NCBI GenBank assembly: GCA_963971405.1
Contig: OZ020488.1
Span: 27,919,089-27,983,088 of the forward strand
Direction of reading: 5' to 3'
Length of the DNA: 64,000 nucleotides
Origin: Psococerastis gibbosa
Taxonomy: Eukaryota > Arthropoda > Insecta > Psocodea > Psocidae
Shown here: one piece after another, positions 11,545-24,349 of the stretch
Layout of the letters: each line of letters opens with the position of its first letter
Numbering within the stretch: position 1 is the stretch's first letter
Notes under the pieces: generated by a model
Databases searched by the model: none
What the model was told of the DNA's origin: nothing
What the model saw: the letters and a program-made list of their open reading frames with translations, nothing else
Program-made: the position numbers and the translations under genes

Positions 11545-13850
11545 TGAGCTAAACACTTTGCGTTTACATTTATTACATAATCCATTCTATGCTGCATTCG
11601 GGAAATTTAAATCATAATCGTAATAATGTCTCTGGGGAAATTTGTAGTACTTCAAGGTCAAATATCGCAGAGGACAGAAATAAGTCAATGCGATTCGATA
11701 TTGCGGAGAGTCAATTAAAAGTGATGGATTTTTCGTGCCGTCTTTCTTTTGAAGCATGTGAAAGATTGATGGTTTCTGATGCTGCTATATTTCTGCGCAG
11801 AAATATGGCAATGACATATTTTTATAAGTGAAAACTTCCAGCGAATTGACCTCTATGAAGAAAAACATATCTGTGATCACTTAAGAGTCGGAATAATGAA
11901 TGAGTGTGATTGCTTAGAATATTATGAAACAAACGCATATGTTTGTGTTCGGGCTAAAATAGCTGGCGCCACAGCAGTTATATTGTCATCCTGAGTGCAT
12001 TGCCTCTTAAGTTTTATTGTTTACTGTGAATGCGGCATAAATCTTATGGAAACCAGGCGTAGGATAGTTTTATTTTATTTTTTAGTATATACAATTTTTT
12101 ACTTGCTCGGTTGGCTTCGATTACCAACGAAAATTAGTCGGATCTGAAGTGCATTTAAAATATTCTAAGGGTGTACAGGTTGAATAAATCCGATGTATAA
12201 CTACGAGTGTGAAAGTGACAGGTGTCTACCACCACAGGCAAAATTCTATATAATCTTTCCCTTTGCTACCACGTTCCTTTGCGTATGAATGTTTAAATCG
12301 GTCCCTCTGATGTGTGCTAATATAAGGTACAATATAAAATATGTGCCATGTATACTGCATAGAAAATTTAGACAATTATAATGTACGTACTTTGCCATAG
12401 TGTGTATAATTAAATTAACGTTTTTAGTTGTTTTAAATGTGAAAATTTGGGCAAAAGACTTTCCTAGTCAGGAGGTGAAATGACTCTGAAACTTCCCAAT
12501 TTGCAGAGCGTGGGGGCATTGATTGATGGACTGTTTTATAGCCCTGCGGCAGAATGTTCATGTTTGCAGAGCCGGGCCCCTTCACTGCTGTGGTACAAGC
12601 CACGCGGCGCCCACAACCCCCCCCCCCCCCCCCCCATCTTTATCCCGATCCCTAGCCAGTTTTTACATAGTCGCTGCTTTTAAGAGGGTGAATGTCAAGT
12701 GAATGCGTTTTTACTGATCATCTCGTCTTTCATTTTTTTCTTTACTTGACTAAGCAGTGACAGGCAACGACAGCAGAGAGCCCTTGAATGAATCGCAGTG
12801 GATCATAAGAGCGAAAAGCTGAGTTTGGCGACAGCCGGGATAGTGGAGTTTTTATAAACTCCGATGAAAAATAAAAAGCCCAGATGTTGAAATGCTATCG
12901 ACACTAAGTTTCTGCTGGCTAATACAGTTAATGCATTGTACTAAACACAATTCTTGATGCACTGTCATTTTTTGGAACGGAACTTGTAATGGTGGTAGTG
13001 GACCAATTTTCAACTAGGCCTAGTCCCTTATTACAAATTTTTGGCATAGATTATAAAATAGAGAGTCATGCTGTAGCAATACGTTAAGGTAAGATACTTT
13101 TCTTGTATTATATTAAGTTACTTAGTATACCCATCTTAGGCCGGAACCACTGTGGGGGAAGTTAGAAACAGTGGCGGATTTACCAATAGGCAACTGAGGC
13201 AAATGCCTATATCCCCGCGCGCGTACATTATAGATTTTTTGTGCGTATAATGTAAAAAAAAAAAAAAAAAAAAAAATTAAAGGAGTTATCAGATAATAAG
13301 GAATAATTTTTAAAATTTAGGCGCGCATTTCTGTTCAGTTGGTACTCCACTGTACATACAATAATTATTAATGTCGGCGACAAGGGCAGTGCCTATATCC
13401 GCACAAAGCCAAACCCGCCCCTCCGACAAAACAATCCGTCTTTAAAGTAGTAAAGTGACTGCCATGGCGATGGTAAATATTTTCAAGTTATTTAGCTGAG
13501 CAGATGGTGCTGCATTCCCTTTCTTATGGAATAATTGCTACAGCTTTATTGCAATCATTTGGCTCATTCACAACTTGTTTAACTCAACCAACTTGAAAAA
13601 GTCTATGTGCCTAATCAGTTCTCATTATACATACCGTGTTCAGAGTTGGAATCGCGCTGGAAATAATCGAAGGAATTCCGTTAAAAACAAAAAGCATGAT
13701 CTCTTGGTTTCTCTTGTAATGGTGAATTAAGAATTGCTACGAGGCTTTTGTTTGAATTTGTTTTGTATGGGATTTGTTTACATGTTACAACAAAAATTGA
13801 AGTTAAAATCTTCAACTGAACTTATCCTACTAATATATGTTTCCTAGCAA
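11545..13850. other. No gene; low-complexity tracts
   Basis: Only short ORFs. A C-run of about 17 bases lies near 12618-12635 and an A-run of about 23 bases near 13254-13277. A degraded element beginning CAGTGGCGGATTTACC (13172) resembles hAT-type ends, but I find no matching 8-bp duplication at its other side. Confidence 0.35.
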
Positions 13851-14546
13851 AATGCAGGGCGTAGACTACCTACATGAGAAGAGGCCATCACAAGAGAACA
13901 AAGTGTTCAAACTTATTATGAACTTATGGGATCTTTCCATGGAATTCAATGCAAAACTTTAGAAAATACGTGTCGGGAAGGATAAGTTTAATGAACAGTG
14001 AAGAACAATTTTGTAGAAAGTTTTGAAGAATCCCCTCGAGAAATAAAAGGATTGAAGCTGAATTTAGAGTTAGACAGCTATGAAGTAGGAAATATATTAA
14101 GTCGAGAGATCATCGCAAAATTAACGACTTGATTTTTTATAGTCTGCTTCATTATGCTAGCTAAGCTTGCCACCAAAACTCTACTTTCAAAAGCTGTGGA
14201 GCATAATTAATTGTACGATACTTTGCTTTTTATTTTATGAATTACGTATAAAAGGGGGGAGTTAATGTGGAAACAGAAATATGAATTACTGTATTTGGTT
14301 GGAGACGGAGCGGGTGTTCATTACTGTACTGTGTGTATGGAGTATAAAAGGTTTATTTTTACAGAAGACCTTTTTAAAATCGTATATTTAAACGTAACAT
14401 TTTGTGAAAATGCTCTCGCTTGTGCCATCAACAATGGAAGCCTACATAATTCAAGACCTATTGTTCTACAGGCAAATAAGACCAATAAGATGCACGGCTA
14501 ATGGCGACGAGGCTGAAGAGGAGCAGTAAACTACTCGCAAGGCACG

Positions 14547-15150
14547 AAAAAAATGGGCAATGACAAAAAAAAATTTACTGTTGAAGAGGAATATAACGCC
14601 CAGAATGATAAGGTTTATGCGAGGAACAGTCAACATGCTGGTGAAATAGTAGGGTAGTAAGGGGCCGTTATCCCGCTTCAGGGATAGTTCCTATATAATA
14701 GCATCCTATTCTGGACTAACTAACGTTCATTTTTGTGAAAATGGAGGAAATGTTTACCAAACTACTGTTTTCGATGTCATCGTGAAGAGCTTACGTCTTG
14801 AGTAATTTAATGGCCAATCGTGGTCTTTCCAACAAGATTCGACACCTGCTCACAAAGCCAAAACCACACAAGAGTGGTTCCTAAGGAACAAAATTGAGAT
14901 TATATCGTCTGAAGAATGGCCATCAGCCACTTCTGACCTCAATCCCCTGGATTACGATGTATGGAATTATATTGAGGAAAAGGCCTGTGCTAAACCCCAC
15001 CGAAGTTTGGAGTCACTAAAGAAAGCAATACAGAACGCAGTGGGAGAAATAGACATAAATGTTGCTCGTAATTTCATTGATGACTTGCCACGTCGGCTGT
15101 GGTTGTTACATTCACGCAAGTGGGGGTCATTTTTAATCAGATTCGGTTAA
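14547..15150 (+). pseudogene. mariner (DD37D type) transposase relic
   Basis: The reading frame encodes a transposase catalytic C-terminus: motif FQQDSTPAH holds the second catalytic Asp, and SDLNPLDYDVW holds the third, with exactly 37 residues between them, which is the DD37D (maT) spacing of the Tc1/mariner superfamily. After them come EEKACAKPHRSLESLKKA and IDDLPRRLW, typical of the family C-terminus, and a stop at 15148-15150. An in-frame TAA lies just before FNGQSWSFQQD, and the upstream part (14547-14760) is only traceable in broken frames. The N-terminal DNA-binding part and first Asp are not found, so the gene is dead. Clear TIRs were not located. Confidence 0.85.
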
Positions 15151-15916
15151 CTGCATCCCTAAACAGTATTGTTTCGATATTTTGTATAAAATACGCTTAA
15201 AATTTCAGTGTTATTGATAAATTGAGGTGTGACAGTAAATGATGACGGACTAGGTAGAAATTTATAATTATTTACGGAAAAAGTGTATTTAGCATTGTTT
15301 TCCATTAGCTATTCTTATAGGTTCGCAAAAATTCCGATATATCTGCTAAATTTCCGTTTGTGCTCTACATTGCAGTGTTCATGTCTTGTATTGGATAACC
15401 TATTGCATTTTGCATTAACTGTTTTATTGCTAAAATATTTTATATTTTTCTGTCTAAATAAAGGGAAAAGAAAAAAGCGTTATATTAAAAGAGAAAGAGT
15501 GTGGCTTAAAAGAGAATGAACTTTCTTCCTGCTGCTAGCTCTTATGGAAATCAAATTTGTGAAAAGTATGCAAATAATGTTTACGGAAACAGCCCCACCC
15601 CTTGAAATGCTACTGAAGTGAAGGGGGATGCTACCCCTGCCGTCACAGATGCAAATTGTATACATTTCCTCAAGGCGACAACCCTGGTTGAGGGGTGAGT
15701 TTTCCCTTACGTCGGTATATTTGGACAAATTATCCTTTCGTCGCTCCAATTTTCAGACATTCCCAATGCGGTTACTTATCCGCTGTTGCGATGACTATAA
15801 GTGCTTTGTGTATGGCTTTACTTTAATGTGGCCCATAACATAGCAGTCAGTGTCACACACAAAAAAATTTTTAATTGAAAATGAAAGAACCGGTCCGAGT
15901 TTACTCGAACATGTTT

Positions 15917-17030
15917 TCCAATTTATCAATTAGTAGATAGAGAAAATGAGTAATTTTTTCATGGTAATTAATTTTCCTATGGTTAAATTTCGGATATCTC
16001 GGGGAGGGGGGGGGGGATGTCCAGGGCACCGCAATGATTTTTATCGTGAATTTTCTATATCATTTTTTGCCCTAAACCAAATAGTTTTTTGGGAAAGCAA
16101 GCTGTCCGTTTGTGTTACTCATTTTAACACCTAAAACATGCCTGGAAGGTAGAAATCATCGATAGAAAGGCTTCGAAGAAAAATTATTTTTTAATCATTT
16201 TTCATTAAAATTTAGTTATTTATATTTTTTCACCCCCAGAAGCAAACTATCAAGGGGCAAACGACCCCCAGCATTTTATTAACATTAATAACGACTAAAA
16301 TATATGTGGATTTAAAAGAAATCGTTGGAGCCGTTTTTGAGAAATAATTTTTTTAGACGTTTTTTTGGAGTTTTTTGAGAATAAACCCCCCCCCCAAAAA
16401 AAAAAATTGAATTAACCCAACAAAAATGGTCCCGAGGTATGATTGTTGTTAACCTACACGCCAAATTTCATTAAAATCGACCGAGTAGTTTGTCCGGAAA
16501 TCGATGAACAGACTGAACATGCCTGAAGGTAGAAATCATCGATGGAAAGGTTTCACAGAAAAATTATTTTATAGTCATTTTTCATTATAATTTAGTTATT
16601 TTTATTTTATTGCTCCCAGAAGCAAACTATCAAGGGGCAAGCGACCCCCCGCACTTTTTTTGTCAACATTAATAACGACTACAATATGTGAATTTAAAAG
16701 AAATCGTTGGAGCCGTTTTCGAGAAATAATTTTTTTAGACGTTTTTTGAGAATAAAACCCCCCCAAATTGAGTAAGCCCAAAATAATAATAACAATGGTC
16801 CCGAGGTATGATTTTTATGAACCTAAATGCCGAATTTCATCAAAATCGACCGAGTAGTTTGCCCGGAAATCGATGAACAGGCAGACAGATAGAGAGACAG
16901 ACATTTCGTAAAAACCACTTTTTAGGGTTCCTGGGACCTCAAAACGTGTAAATCCGTTGAAATCTCAGAATCGAAAATTTCGACCATCACAAAGCTTTCC
17001 TTATACTACTACATATAAAGTGGAAAGCAA
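15917..17030 (-). mobile_element. Dispersed repeat R1, reverse, internally duplicated
   Basis: Reverse-strand copy of the 6259-7051 element, ending with AAAGCTTTCCTTATACT on the + strand. About 380 bp of its middle (GAAGGTAGAAATCATCGAT ... GACCGAGTAGTTTG) is present twice in tandem (about 16140-16500 and 16520-16870), so the copy is longer than the other. Runs of G and C occur at both duplicated junctions. Confidence 0.6.
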
Positions 17031-17039
17031 TAAAGTATA

Positions 17040-19140
17040 TTCTCCGCATTGGCAGAAAGCTTCCCTATAATTTGTTGATAAAAATAATGGCAATCTATGT
17101 TTGGAAACTGCTCAATAACTTACTAAAATGTGGAATTAATTGAAGCCGTTATTTCTCATGAGTGTATTCCAGTAAATGGAGTCGTTGTCTCCAGAGTAGA
17201 GCAGCAGCGCTGGTGAATAATACAAGAGGCGACAATTATGTTCTCGGACTAGTCACCTCCCACGGCTGTGACAGCTGACCCACATCGACCTGAATTGTAA
17301 CTTTTACACCAAGTTTTCATCTTCTTTTAACTTTTAGAGTATTCAATCGTTACATAAGGACGTAACTTTCGAATATAGAAGATGGCTGAATTATAAAATG
17401 CGAAATGTGCCCAAAATTGCTTTAGAGTGAACATTGTGCGAGGCGGGTGGACGCGTGAAAAAGGTGAAATAGCCTCACGTTTTAATTTCTTATTATTAGC
17501 TTTTCTCTTCATGGTCTTTATTGAGCATCTGACGATCGTCTAAATGCAATTAGGTTGGTTTTATAGTCATATACTCGTATACTCCTTGGCTTTAGAGATA
17601 GTTTTTTTTTATAAAACTGTCTGTGGCATCCTATAAGTATAATTCATTTAATTGGTTTAAAATTATCAAAGAAGACCGACCCGTTTTAACATTACAGAAC
17701 CACTAACTATAATGACATTTTGTAAAGAGCTTTAGGGTTATTTTTTCGACTCGACACATTTCCGTAATATTCTGGTTAATTGCGTAATAATCATATAGGC
17801 TACTCCGGTCAATTTAGACATAAAAATAGTGGTCAAATAACAAAAATTCCCGCAGAGCCAAATATTGGTGGAGAGCTGGGGTTTGCCATTACAAATAATG
17901 TTTTAAAAATCCCCATCGATCCTATGTGTACAACAAAAGTTATTCGGGGTCAAAGGACAACATTTGACGTTTTTCGATTTTTCTCGAAAACGGTAAGTTT
18001 TGTAATAAAAAAAATAACAATAAAATGAATAAAAAGTTGTAGATTTTAAAATTCTCTACAAAAATGGGGATAGTTGCTTCCACAATAGAGGAGCGAAACT
18101 ATGGGAAGTTAATGCAGACATATCAAGGTAAATTTTTCATAAATTGTTCTGGGGAGACCAGTCCGGGATCTTATTGTCTCCCCTCGTATCATCGTATTGT
18201 ATCATCTAACTTGACTTTGTAATCATGAAAATGGGAAATGTAAGAGACGCAGTCAAAATCAACGCTCAATCAAAATTTAATGGCCGCCTTGAGAAGGATA
18301 GGATAGTGCCACCCCTGACTTAATATGGCCGACTTAATGACTTTGAACGCGATTAGTTTGAAATGGAATCATTTAAGTGACTTTCCAAATACCTATAACT
18401 TCATATTTATTTTCATTAGTTTTAACCAGATTGAGGGAAATTTAATTTACGCCCATCAGCGTCAGGCCATCCTTGAAACGTTAATTGAATTTGAAATGGA
18501 CGTTAAAAGTGGGGGATTTATTTCGCGTTGAATTATGATCGATCATTGATAGCAGCTTTCTGAGGAAAATCGAGAATACTTCTTCAGCTTCCGTAGGTAG
18601 TGTCCTTGTATATTAGCTACTGAATATAAGAAATAGCATAATTATATTATATCAATTTTTTATGGTTGCCCCAACGTGCAGCCATGTGTTCCTGTTCGTA
18701 TTCACCTGCAGGTTGCTTCCTCATCCCCACTAACATGTTAATTATGTAAAAACGGCAAACGTAAATAGTCGATTGACCATTGCTCACCTACTTCTAATTT
18801 GGTAAATCCTATTATAATACACTGCCAGTGCTAGCTAGCTAGCGGGTAACAAATTCAAAATTATTAATATCAAGGATATGCAAAAATTGGAAATGTCATG
18901 GTAACGAATACTGGACGACACCGCCATGTTCCAATGAATAGCCAATAGCAGTACTTGAGTAGTTTTACCGTTGCAACTTTGCAAGGTTCGTGGGCACGGC
19001 CAGCCCCAAACTTTGTAATGGTTAATTTTTAATGCAGTACTGGAACGTGATGTATCAAAGTGACACACAAAGAATTCACAGGGGTTTACGAGAGAAAATA
19101 CTAGAAGGAAGGAACACGCACTGAAGAACTTGCTGGATGG
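17040..19140. other. No recognisable gene
   Basis: Short ORFs only. 17780-18540 contains stretches with modest coding appearance (for example a 68-codon + ORF at 18325) but no domain I recognise and no convincing splice signals. Confidence 0.35.
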
Positions 19141-19142
19141 AG

Positions 19143-19690
19143 GTGATTTCCTTTGTGTTTTTATTGGGCTCGTTGTTGACTAATCCCCGCCAGAGATAGC
19201 CACCTTCCTCATCAATCTTTTTCTCAACAGGGATTTACTCGAACCACCTCATCACTTCGGCCAACCGTTAACCCTTGATCAACATTGGCATGTTTAAGTT
19301 AAACTAGAACTAATCCGAGGTATTAGATGCTTGGCTTACAGTCGCTAACCATGGCAAACTTGACTGAATCATATCAACCTATAAGAATAACTTATAAAGC
19401 GGTGTGTATGGTGTACTGAATATGCCTAGCTGGTAGTGGTTTCGGTTTCCAATGTATTTTTATTGGGCGTGTTGTTGACTAATCCCCGCCAGAGAAAGCC
19501 ACCTTCCCCATCAATCTTAACCCTTGACCAACATCGGCATAATGTTTAAAAAAAAAAAACTAATCCGAGGTATTACATGCTTGGCTTACTGTTGCTAACC
19601 AAACCAAACTTGACTGGACCATGTCAACCAATAAGAATAACTTAAAAAATCTGTGTTTACTGAATATACCTAGCTAACAGCTGTAATTTT
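19143..19690 (+). repeat. Tandem duplication of ~280 bp
   Basis: Two diverged direct copies, about 19143-19435 and 19443-19690. Each starts near TTTTTATTGGGC, contains GTTGTTGACTAATCCCCGCC, AGCCACCTTCC, CTAATCCGAGGTATTA, GCTTGGCTTAC and AATAAGAATAACTTA-like blocks, and ends near ACTGAATATRCCTAGCT. The second copy carries small deletions. The pair lies about 1 kb upstream of the first JNK exon seen here. Confidence 0.7.
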
Positions 19691-19799
19691 AGCTACGGTA
19701 CATTAGTACTTTATGCAATCCAAAGGTTACATTGCTAATACCGCTTTCAAACAATGGCCACAATGTTAGAAAATATGAATACAGAGGCGGTCCCAGACC

Positions 19800-20220
19800 T
19801 CATAAAAGGGGGAGGCACTTGTCAGTGGCGTAGCGATAGGTTTTCGAAGGTGTATAATTTGGCGCCTCACCACCCAATTTCATAAAAGTTGCTCAAGAAA
19901 GAATCAATATAATTATGGACTAGGGGGGCCCGGGGGTCTCCCCCGGGAGAAAAGTTTTGAAAAATAGGCCTGAAATAGTGAGGTTTTGCGCATTTAGAGT
20001 GCAGTAATACTTATATTTTAGAGGCAAAGAATATAACTGCTGCTGTCCAAAGGGGGGGGGGGGGGGGGCAATTGCCCGCAGTGCCGTGCCGGTCGCTGCG
20101 TCCGCCTCCACATGATTTGTCACACCATAATTCAGTTGAAAATTTTATGTAACGTTTAATGCAGGGGTGTAGGGAAAGGTACGCCCCCCCCTGTACTCCA
20201 AGGTCAGGGGGAGGAGGTTT
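19800..20220. repeat. Degraded G-rich repeats
   Basis: Includes the CGGGGGTCTCCCCCGG motif followed by AAAATAGGCCTGAAATAGTG (19921-19990), also seen at 44700, 47470 and 62060, and a G-run at 20052-20068. CAGTGGCGTAGC at 19815 resembles a hAT end, but no partner end with duplication was found. Confidence 0.4.
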
Positions 20221-20629
20221 ATGAATCGAAAACGGTGATGATGGACGTATGCATCACCTCGGAAATCACTTAGTCTGATGGTCCTAACCACAATCATTTG
20301 TCCGCATTATCCTCTTATCGATTGAATTGAATACCATGTTATTTTAGCCTTGGTTTGACAAGGTAAAGTAGAAGTTACAAGTTAGCAGGAGAATATACTG
20401 AGATCGCGTGCGACTAGCACACGTGCTAGGAGGACACAGTTGTTTAGCGCACACGTAGACATGTTGCAGAAAGTTGTGTTTTCCGAATAAGGTACACACA
20501 CTACTTATTATGTAGTTTCGGTGGGGCTTCTAACAATTGCCGTTTGTTTTAAACATCTGGTCCGGAGTATGTTTAAAGTTGCTGATGTTCCTGTACCTTA
20601 GGTATTTATTTTGTTCTCTTTTGTTGCAG

Positions 20630-20679
20630 GCAAGAAACGGCTGTGAGAAATTGAATAGTTTAGAAATGGGATGCTTAGG
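20630..20679 (+). CDS. bsk: JNK upstream exon with overlapping start codons
   Basis: Acceptor TTGTTGCAG|G and donor AGG|GTGAGT bound a 50-bp exon. It contains two overlapping ATGs. The second (20671) starts MLR and stays open through exon 21528-21578 into the JNK frame, giving an N-terminal extension to a 411-aa protein; an in-frame TAG lies just upstream of it. The first (20666, G at -3 and G at +4) opens a 21-codon upstream ORF instead. Whether translation really starts here or at 22129 cannot be decided from sequence, so the exon may be mostly 5' UTR. Further 5' exons are likely but not located. Confidence 0.6.
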
Positions 20680-21019
20680 GTGAGTATTTTTGACAAATGA
20701 ATTTAAATATAATGAGCCGATACAAGGGAACCCGTGCCTACATTCAATTAGTATACGTACAGTAATTAGTAGTTAAATACTGCTGTTATGGTCAAAGGAT
20801 TAAATAAATGGTTTAATATAGGCTGATTATAAATTTTCCTTACCCTAAAGCACTGGATGGATCGATGGGACAATTGCAGTCTTCAATGGGCAGAGCAATA
20901 TATAATTAGTGGTTTGCAATGTAATGCGTTGGGTCGGATATAATGTAAGACATAATATCTACAAAGAATAATTTTTTCTGCAAAACCTAAATCTTGATTG
21001 GGACAGCAACCTATTCGGT

Positions 21020-21445
21020 TTTTTCTCTATTTAACATCTTAAACATAAGAAGGTAGAAATCATCGATAGAAAGGTGCCTGAGAATTTATTTTTTTATTTT
21101 TTCATAAAAATTGAGCCTTTATTATTTGTAAACACCCTGAACCAAACTATCAAGGGAGATGCCACTTAGTGGGTTTCTAAGGAAAAATGTTTTTGTTGGG
21201 TTTTGGGGTTTGAAACCCCCCAAATTAAGTTATCCAAAAACAGAGAAAAGTACCATCGACAATAATTTTGTGAACCTACATGCTGAATTTCATCAAATTC
21301 GATCGAGCGGTTTGGCCGCACACCGAGCTATAGACCGTCGTCAATAAACACTTCTTTTAGTTCCTGTGGCTTCAAAACGTGTAAATCCGTAAATCTCGAA
21401 ATCGTAATCGATCGTCACGAAGCTTTCCTTATACTAACGTATAAA
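21020..21445 (-). repeat. Dispersed repeat R1, partial, in JNK intron
   Basis: Reverse copy retaining GAAGGTAGAAATCATCGAT, ACCAAACTATCAAGGG, TTCAAAACGTGTAAATCCG and AAGCTTTCCTTATACTAACG. The right half of the element is missing. Confidence 0.6.
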
Positions 21446-21527
21446 TAAGGAAGAAAAACGGCAAAGGACTGTTTATTTTGCTTAACACGCCGTTTAGTTC
21501 ATTTTGCTATTTTCGTTGTTTTTTTAG

Positions 21528-21578
21528 GAAAGGACAGACCGTAATCTCGTTCCCAAATCTCAAGATAAGCTGTTTATG
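21528..21578 (+). CDS. bsk: JNK second exon (N-terminal extension or 5' UTR)
   Basis: Bounded by TTTTTTTAG|G and ATG|GTAAGT; 51 bp, 17 codons, both junctions in phase 0 relative to the JNK frame. It encodes the segment ERTDRNLVPKSQDKLFM if the upstream ATG at 20671 is used. Its last three bases are themselves an ATG (21576-21578) in the JNK frame, in a weak context (T at -3), which would give a 392-aa protein. The same bases with the first base of the next exon make TGA, ending the upstream ORF from 20666. Could equally be a 5' UTR exon. Confidence 0.6.
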
Positions 21579-22053
21579 GTAAGTCACTCCTTTACTTCTA
21601 TATTTTGCAGTTATTTTTCGTAGTAGATTATTTGTCTACCTAATTGACGGCCTTCCATAGTATGCTAGGTTCTTCCTACTTGTGCGAGTCTCAACACATC
21701 ATGCGATCGGTGATCTGTCGAAACTCAACACAGGTATTACCTACAGAAGCGACTGAAGAGGTTTTTCGGATACATTCATTGAATTGTTTGTAGGCGAATA
21801 ATCTTTAAAAATAAATAAAATAAAATTCATTAAATTACATACCTTGTTAAGTTGTGTGTTGTTATTCATGATCTCTATTTAGAGCACAATCCATATGGTA
21901 TTATGTGAAAAAATCGACGGCCTTTCAGCAAAAAAATACAACAAAAATTGGCTTTTTTAAATCTTATATATCTTAACACTATATTAATTCTAGTTATGGG
22001 CTTTGCCGCCCAGTTACAGAATAACGTTCTCGCAGTACAAACTACTATCATAG

Positions 22054-22260
<207 letters not shown>

Positions 22261-22352
22261 TAAGTTATATTTAACATATCCTTGTGAGAGTTTCCTTGGT
22301 GACTTGGTGGAACTTGGGGGACATCATCAGGAAATGTAAGATCGCAAATGAT

Positions 22353-22516
22353 TATTAATAAGACCGGTTTCTGATACAATCCATCATCAGATAAACAAAC
22401 ACATGAAAAAACACCAGCTTCTACTGTATACTAGCTGTATACTTATATCCCACTCCAACCCCGTAGTATATAAGCTGGCGTTTTTTCATGTGTTTGTTTA
22501 TCTGATGATGGATTGC
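22353..22516. repeat. Foldback with hammerhead-like motif in one arm
   Basis: Inverted arms of about 45 bp: AATCCATCATCAGATAAACA... and ...TGTTTATCTGATGATGGATT, with AGCTT/AAGCT at the centre. On the minus strand the left arm reads CTGATGATGGATT...ATCAGAAACCGGTC, i.e. the hammerhead ribozyme core CUGAUGA, a short helix II, GAAA and a self-complementary ACCGGU followed by C. This layout is known from Penelope-like element ends. The stem I pairing is poor and the right arm has lost the GAAACCGGTC part. It lies about 110 bp downstream of JNK exon A. Confidence 0.5.
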
Positions 22517-22641
22517 ATCCAAAATTAATAATTATTTTATTCTTACTATTTAACATATTCTACCGTTCCGTCGTTAAAAAAATGTTATTTAATGCTTGCT
22601 TCTCTTTATTTTTACTAATTCAGGCAGGTAGAGATGTAAAC

Positions 22642-23046
22642 CAGTGGTTCTCAAACTTTTACGGCCGTGGCCCACACATATAAAGAAGACAATTGTCCGT
22701 GGCCCCCTACCCAGTTAACAAGGAAAAAGGAATCAATATCAAAATACATTGCTCCTTTTTTAATTCGACAAATGTGGCTGCTAATTTTTTTTGTTGGGCT
22801 TTTGCGAACGAGCCCCTCTCAGCCCCTCGTCGAGGTCTTTTTAGTTTGTTTCGGCCCTTCAACTTTAACCTAAGAAGCGTTGAGAAAGAGCGTTCTCATA
22901 GGTATGATGTCAGATATCAATATAATTTTCAGAGCCTTAGCTACCAATGTTGGAATGTCATCTTTCCTGAAATTGATAAATTTTTCCTCTCGAAGTCCCA
23001 TGGCCTCCCTGATAGGCCGCTGTGGCCCACAGTTTGAGAACCACTG
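22642..23046. mobile_element. Non-autonomous hAT element, exact 8-bp TSD
   Basis: Ends CAGTGGTTCTCAAAC and GTTTGAGAACCACTG are perfect 15-bp inverted repeats, and ATGTAAAC flanks both sides (22634-22641, 23047-23054), a hAT-type duplication. GTGGCCCAC sequence follows inside each end. No transposase remnant is recognisable. It sits in the JNK intron between the two alternative exons, so it inserted without touching either. Confidence 0.9.
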
Positions 23047-23054
23047 ATGTAAAC

Positions 23055-24070
23055 AAATAGCACAAAACACCTTTGCTTGCTTGACTGTAGGTTATAGGGA
23101 CAACGGCTTAGGGAGACCTACAACGCCAGCCATCAAGTCTCATAGAATGCCTATTAAAAATCACCAATTAAAATTACCAGTAACCAAATTTAATAAAACC
23201 AGTAGGCTAACTAAATTTAATAATAATTAATTCGCTTATTTTTAATAAATTCTACTATTTTTCTTTGTTAATGTTGGCCCCCTTAACCACCGGTGTATAT
23301 TTGTATCAAGGCATTGCAAGGTAATTGTACAATAGGTACTTCATGGTATACACTATGGTACTTCAAAACACTAATGGCAGGGCCTACCACGATTAGAAAT
23401 GTTGCAATGCATGGCCGTCAAGTATTCTTTACTGATCTCGGTAAGCAAAACTGGACGGTACCACTGTGATGGAGGTGCCATACAGACATACAGTAAGTAT
23501 TCCTTACGGAATAGAACTGTGAAGTGTTCTTAGTGCAGGCACGCTGATAGAAATTTTCATCATTCCTCTCGAGTAAGTTTGAATATTTAATGACAATGCG
23601 GCGGTAAGAACGCCCATTCCCTCATCCCCTGGATTACAATAACGGCATAATTACTTTACGTTTATTTATAACTTAATTACGTTGTTTCTGTACGTTCTAT
23701 GACGTATTTCCTTATACTATTTAATTTAATAACTAACTCGGATTTTCTGCAATGAATGAGAAGCTGCTGTAAAATAATATAGCTTAATAACATATTTTCT
23801 GGCACTTGTTTAAGAAATTTTCCTGTTGTCTTTGTTAACGCACAGCTCTGGAGCATGGATCATGACACGGTTCGGTCGTTCTGTTGGCACAGTGAAATTG
23901 TGCGTAATTATTTTCTCGTCTTCCTCACGTACAATTGACATCACGAAGTCTTAAAAAAGATTCCATCGTGAGTTCTGGCCATTCGATCAAAATTGACAAA
24001 ATGTTTAAGAATTTAAATATGCCCCCTTCCATTGTTGATCCAAGTCAGTGTTTATGTGTTTCCATTTTTC
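23055..24070. other. Intron sequence, nothing recognisable
   Basis: Part of the large JNK intron. Only short ORFs and AT-rich DNA. Confidence 0.4.
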
Positions 24071-24073
24071 CAC

Positions 24074-24102
24074 CTGACGATGGCCTAGAGCCGAAACCAG
24101 TC
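24074..24102 (+). ncRNA. Hammerhead-like motif (Penelope-type)
   Basis: Reads CTGACGA, then TGGCC-TAGA-GCC as a short helix II, then GAAA and CCAGTC. This matches the order of hammerhead core elements (CUGANGA, helix II, GAAA, short helix III, UC cleavage site). Flanking stem I pairs at only one or two positions, so activity is doubtful; it is most likely the trace of a Penelope-like element end. Confidence 0.35.
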
Positions 24103-24349
24103 GCACAATAATATAATTATTTTTATTTTGTGGACCAAGCTAAGCCATAATTCGCTCCCTCCAAGGATATTTTTTTTATTTCTGATGTCACCTGCCACGC
24201 CCCCTTCGACCAATCAGGCACGTCTTTTTTTTGTTCAATGAGAGCATGCCATGCAGCCACGACGGGATTTTTTGTTTGTTTGTTCTGATTGGTTGAAGAA
24301 GACGTGTCAAGTAAAACTAGAAATTCAAAAAATATAATTAAATAAGGAC

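Noticed and set aside
13172-13425. Possible hAT element starting CAGTGGCGGATTTACC
   Set aside because: No matching 8-bp duplication or clean right end was found.
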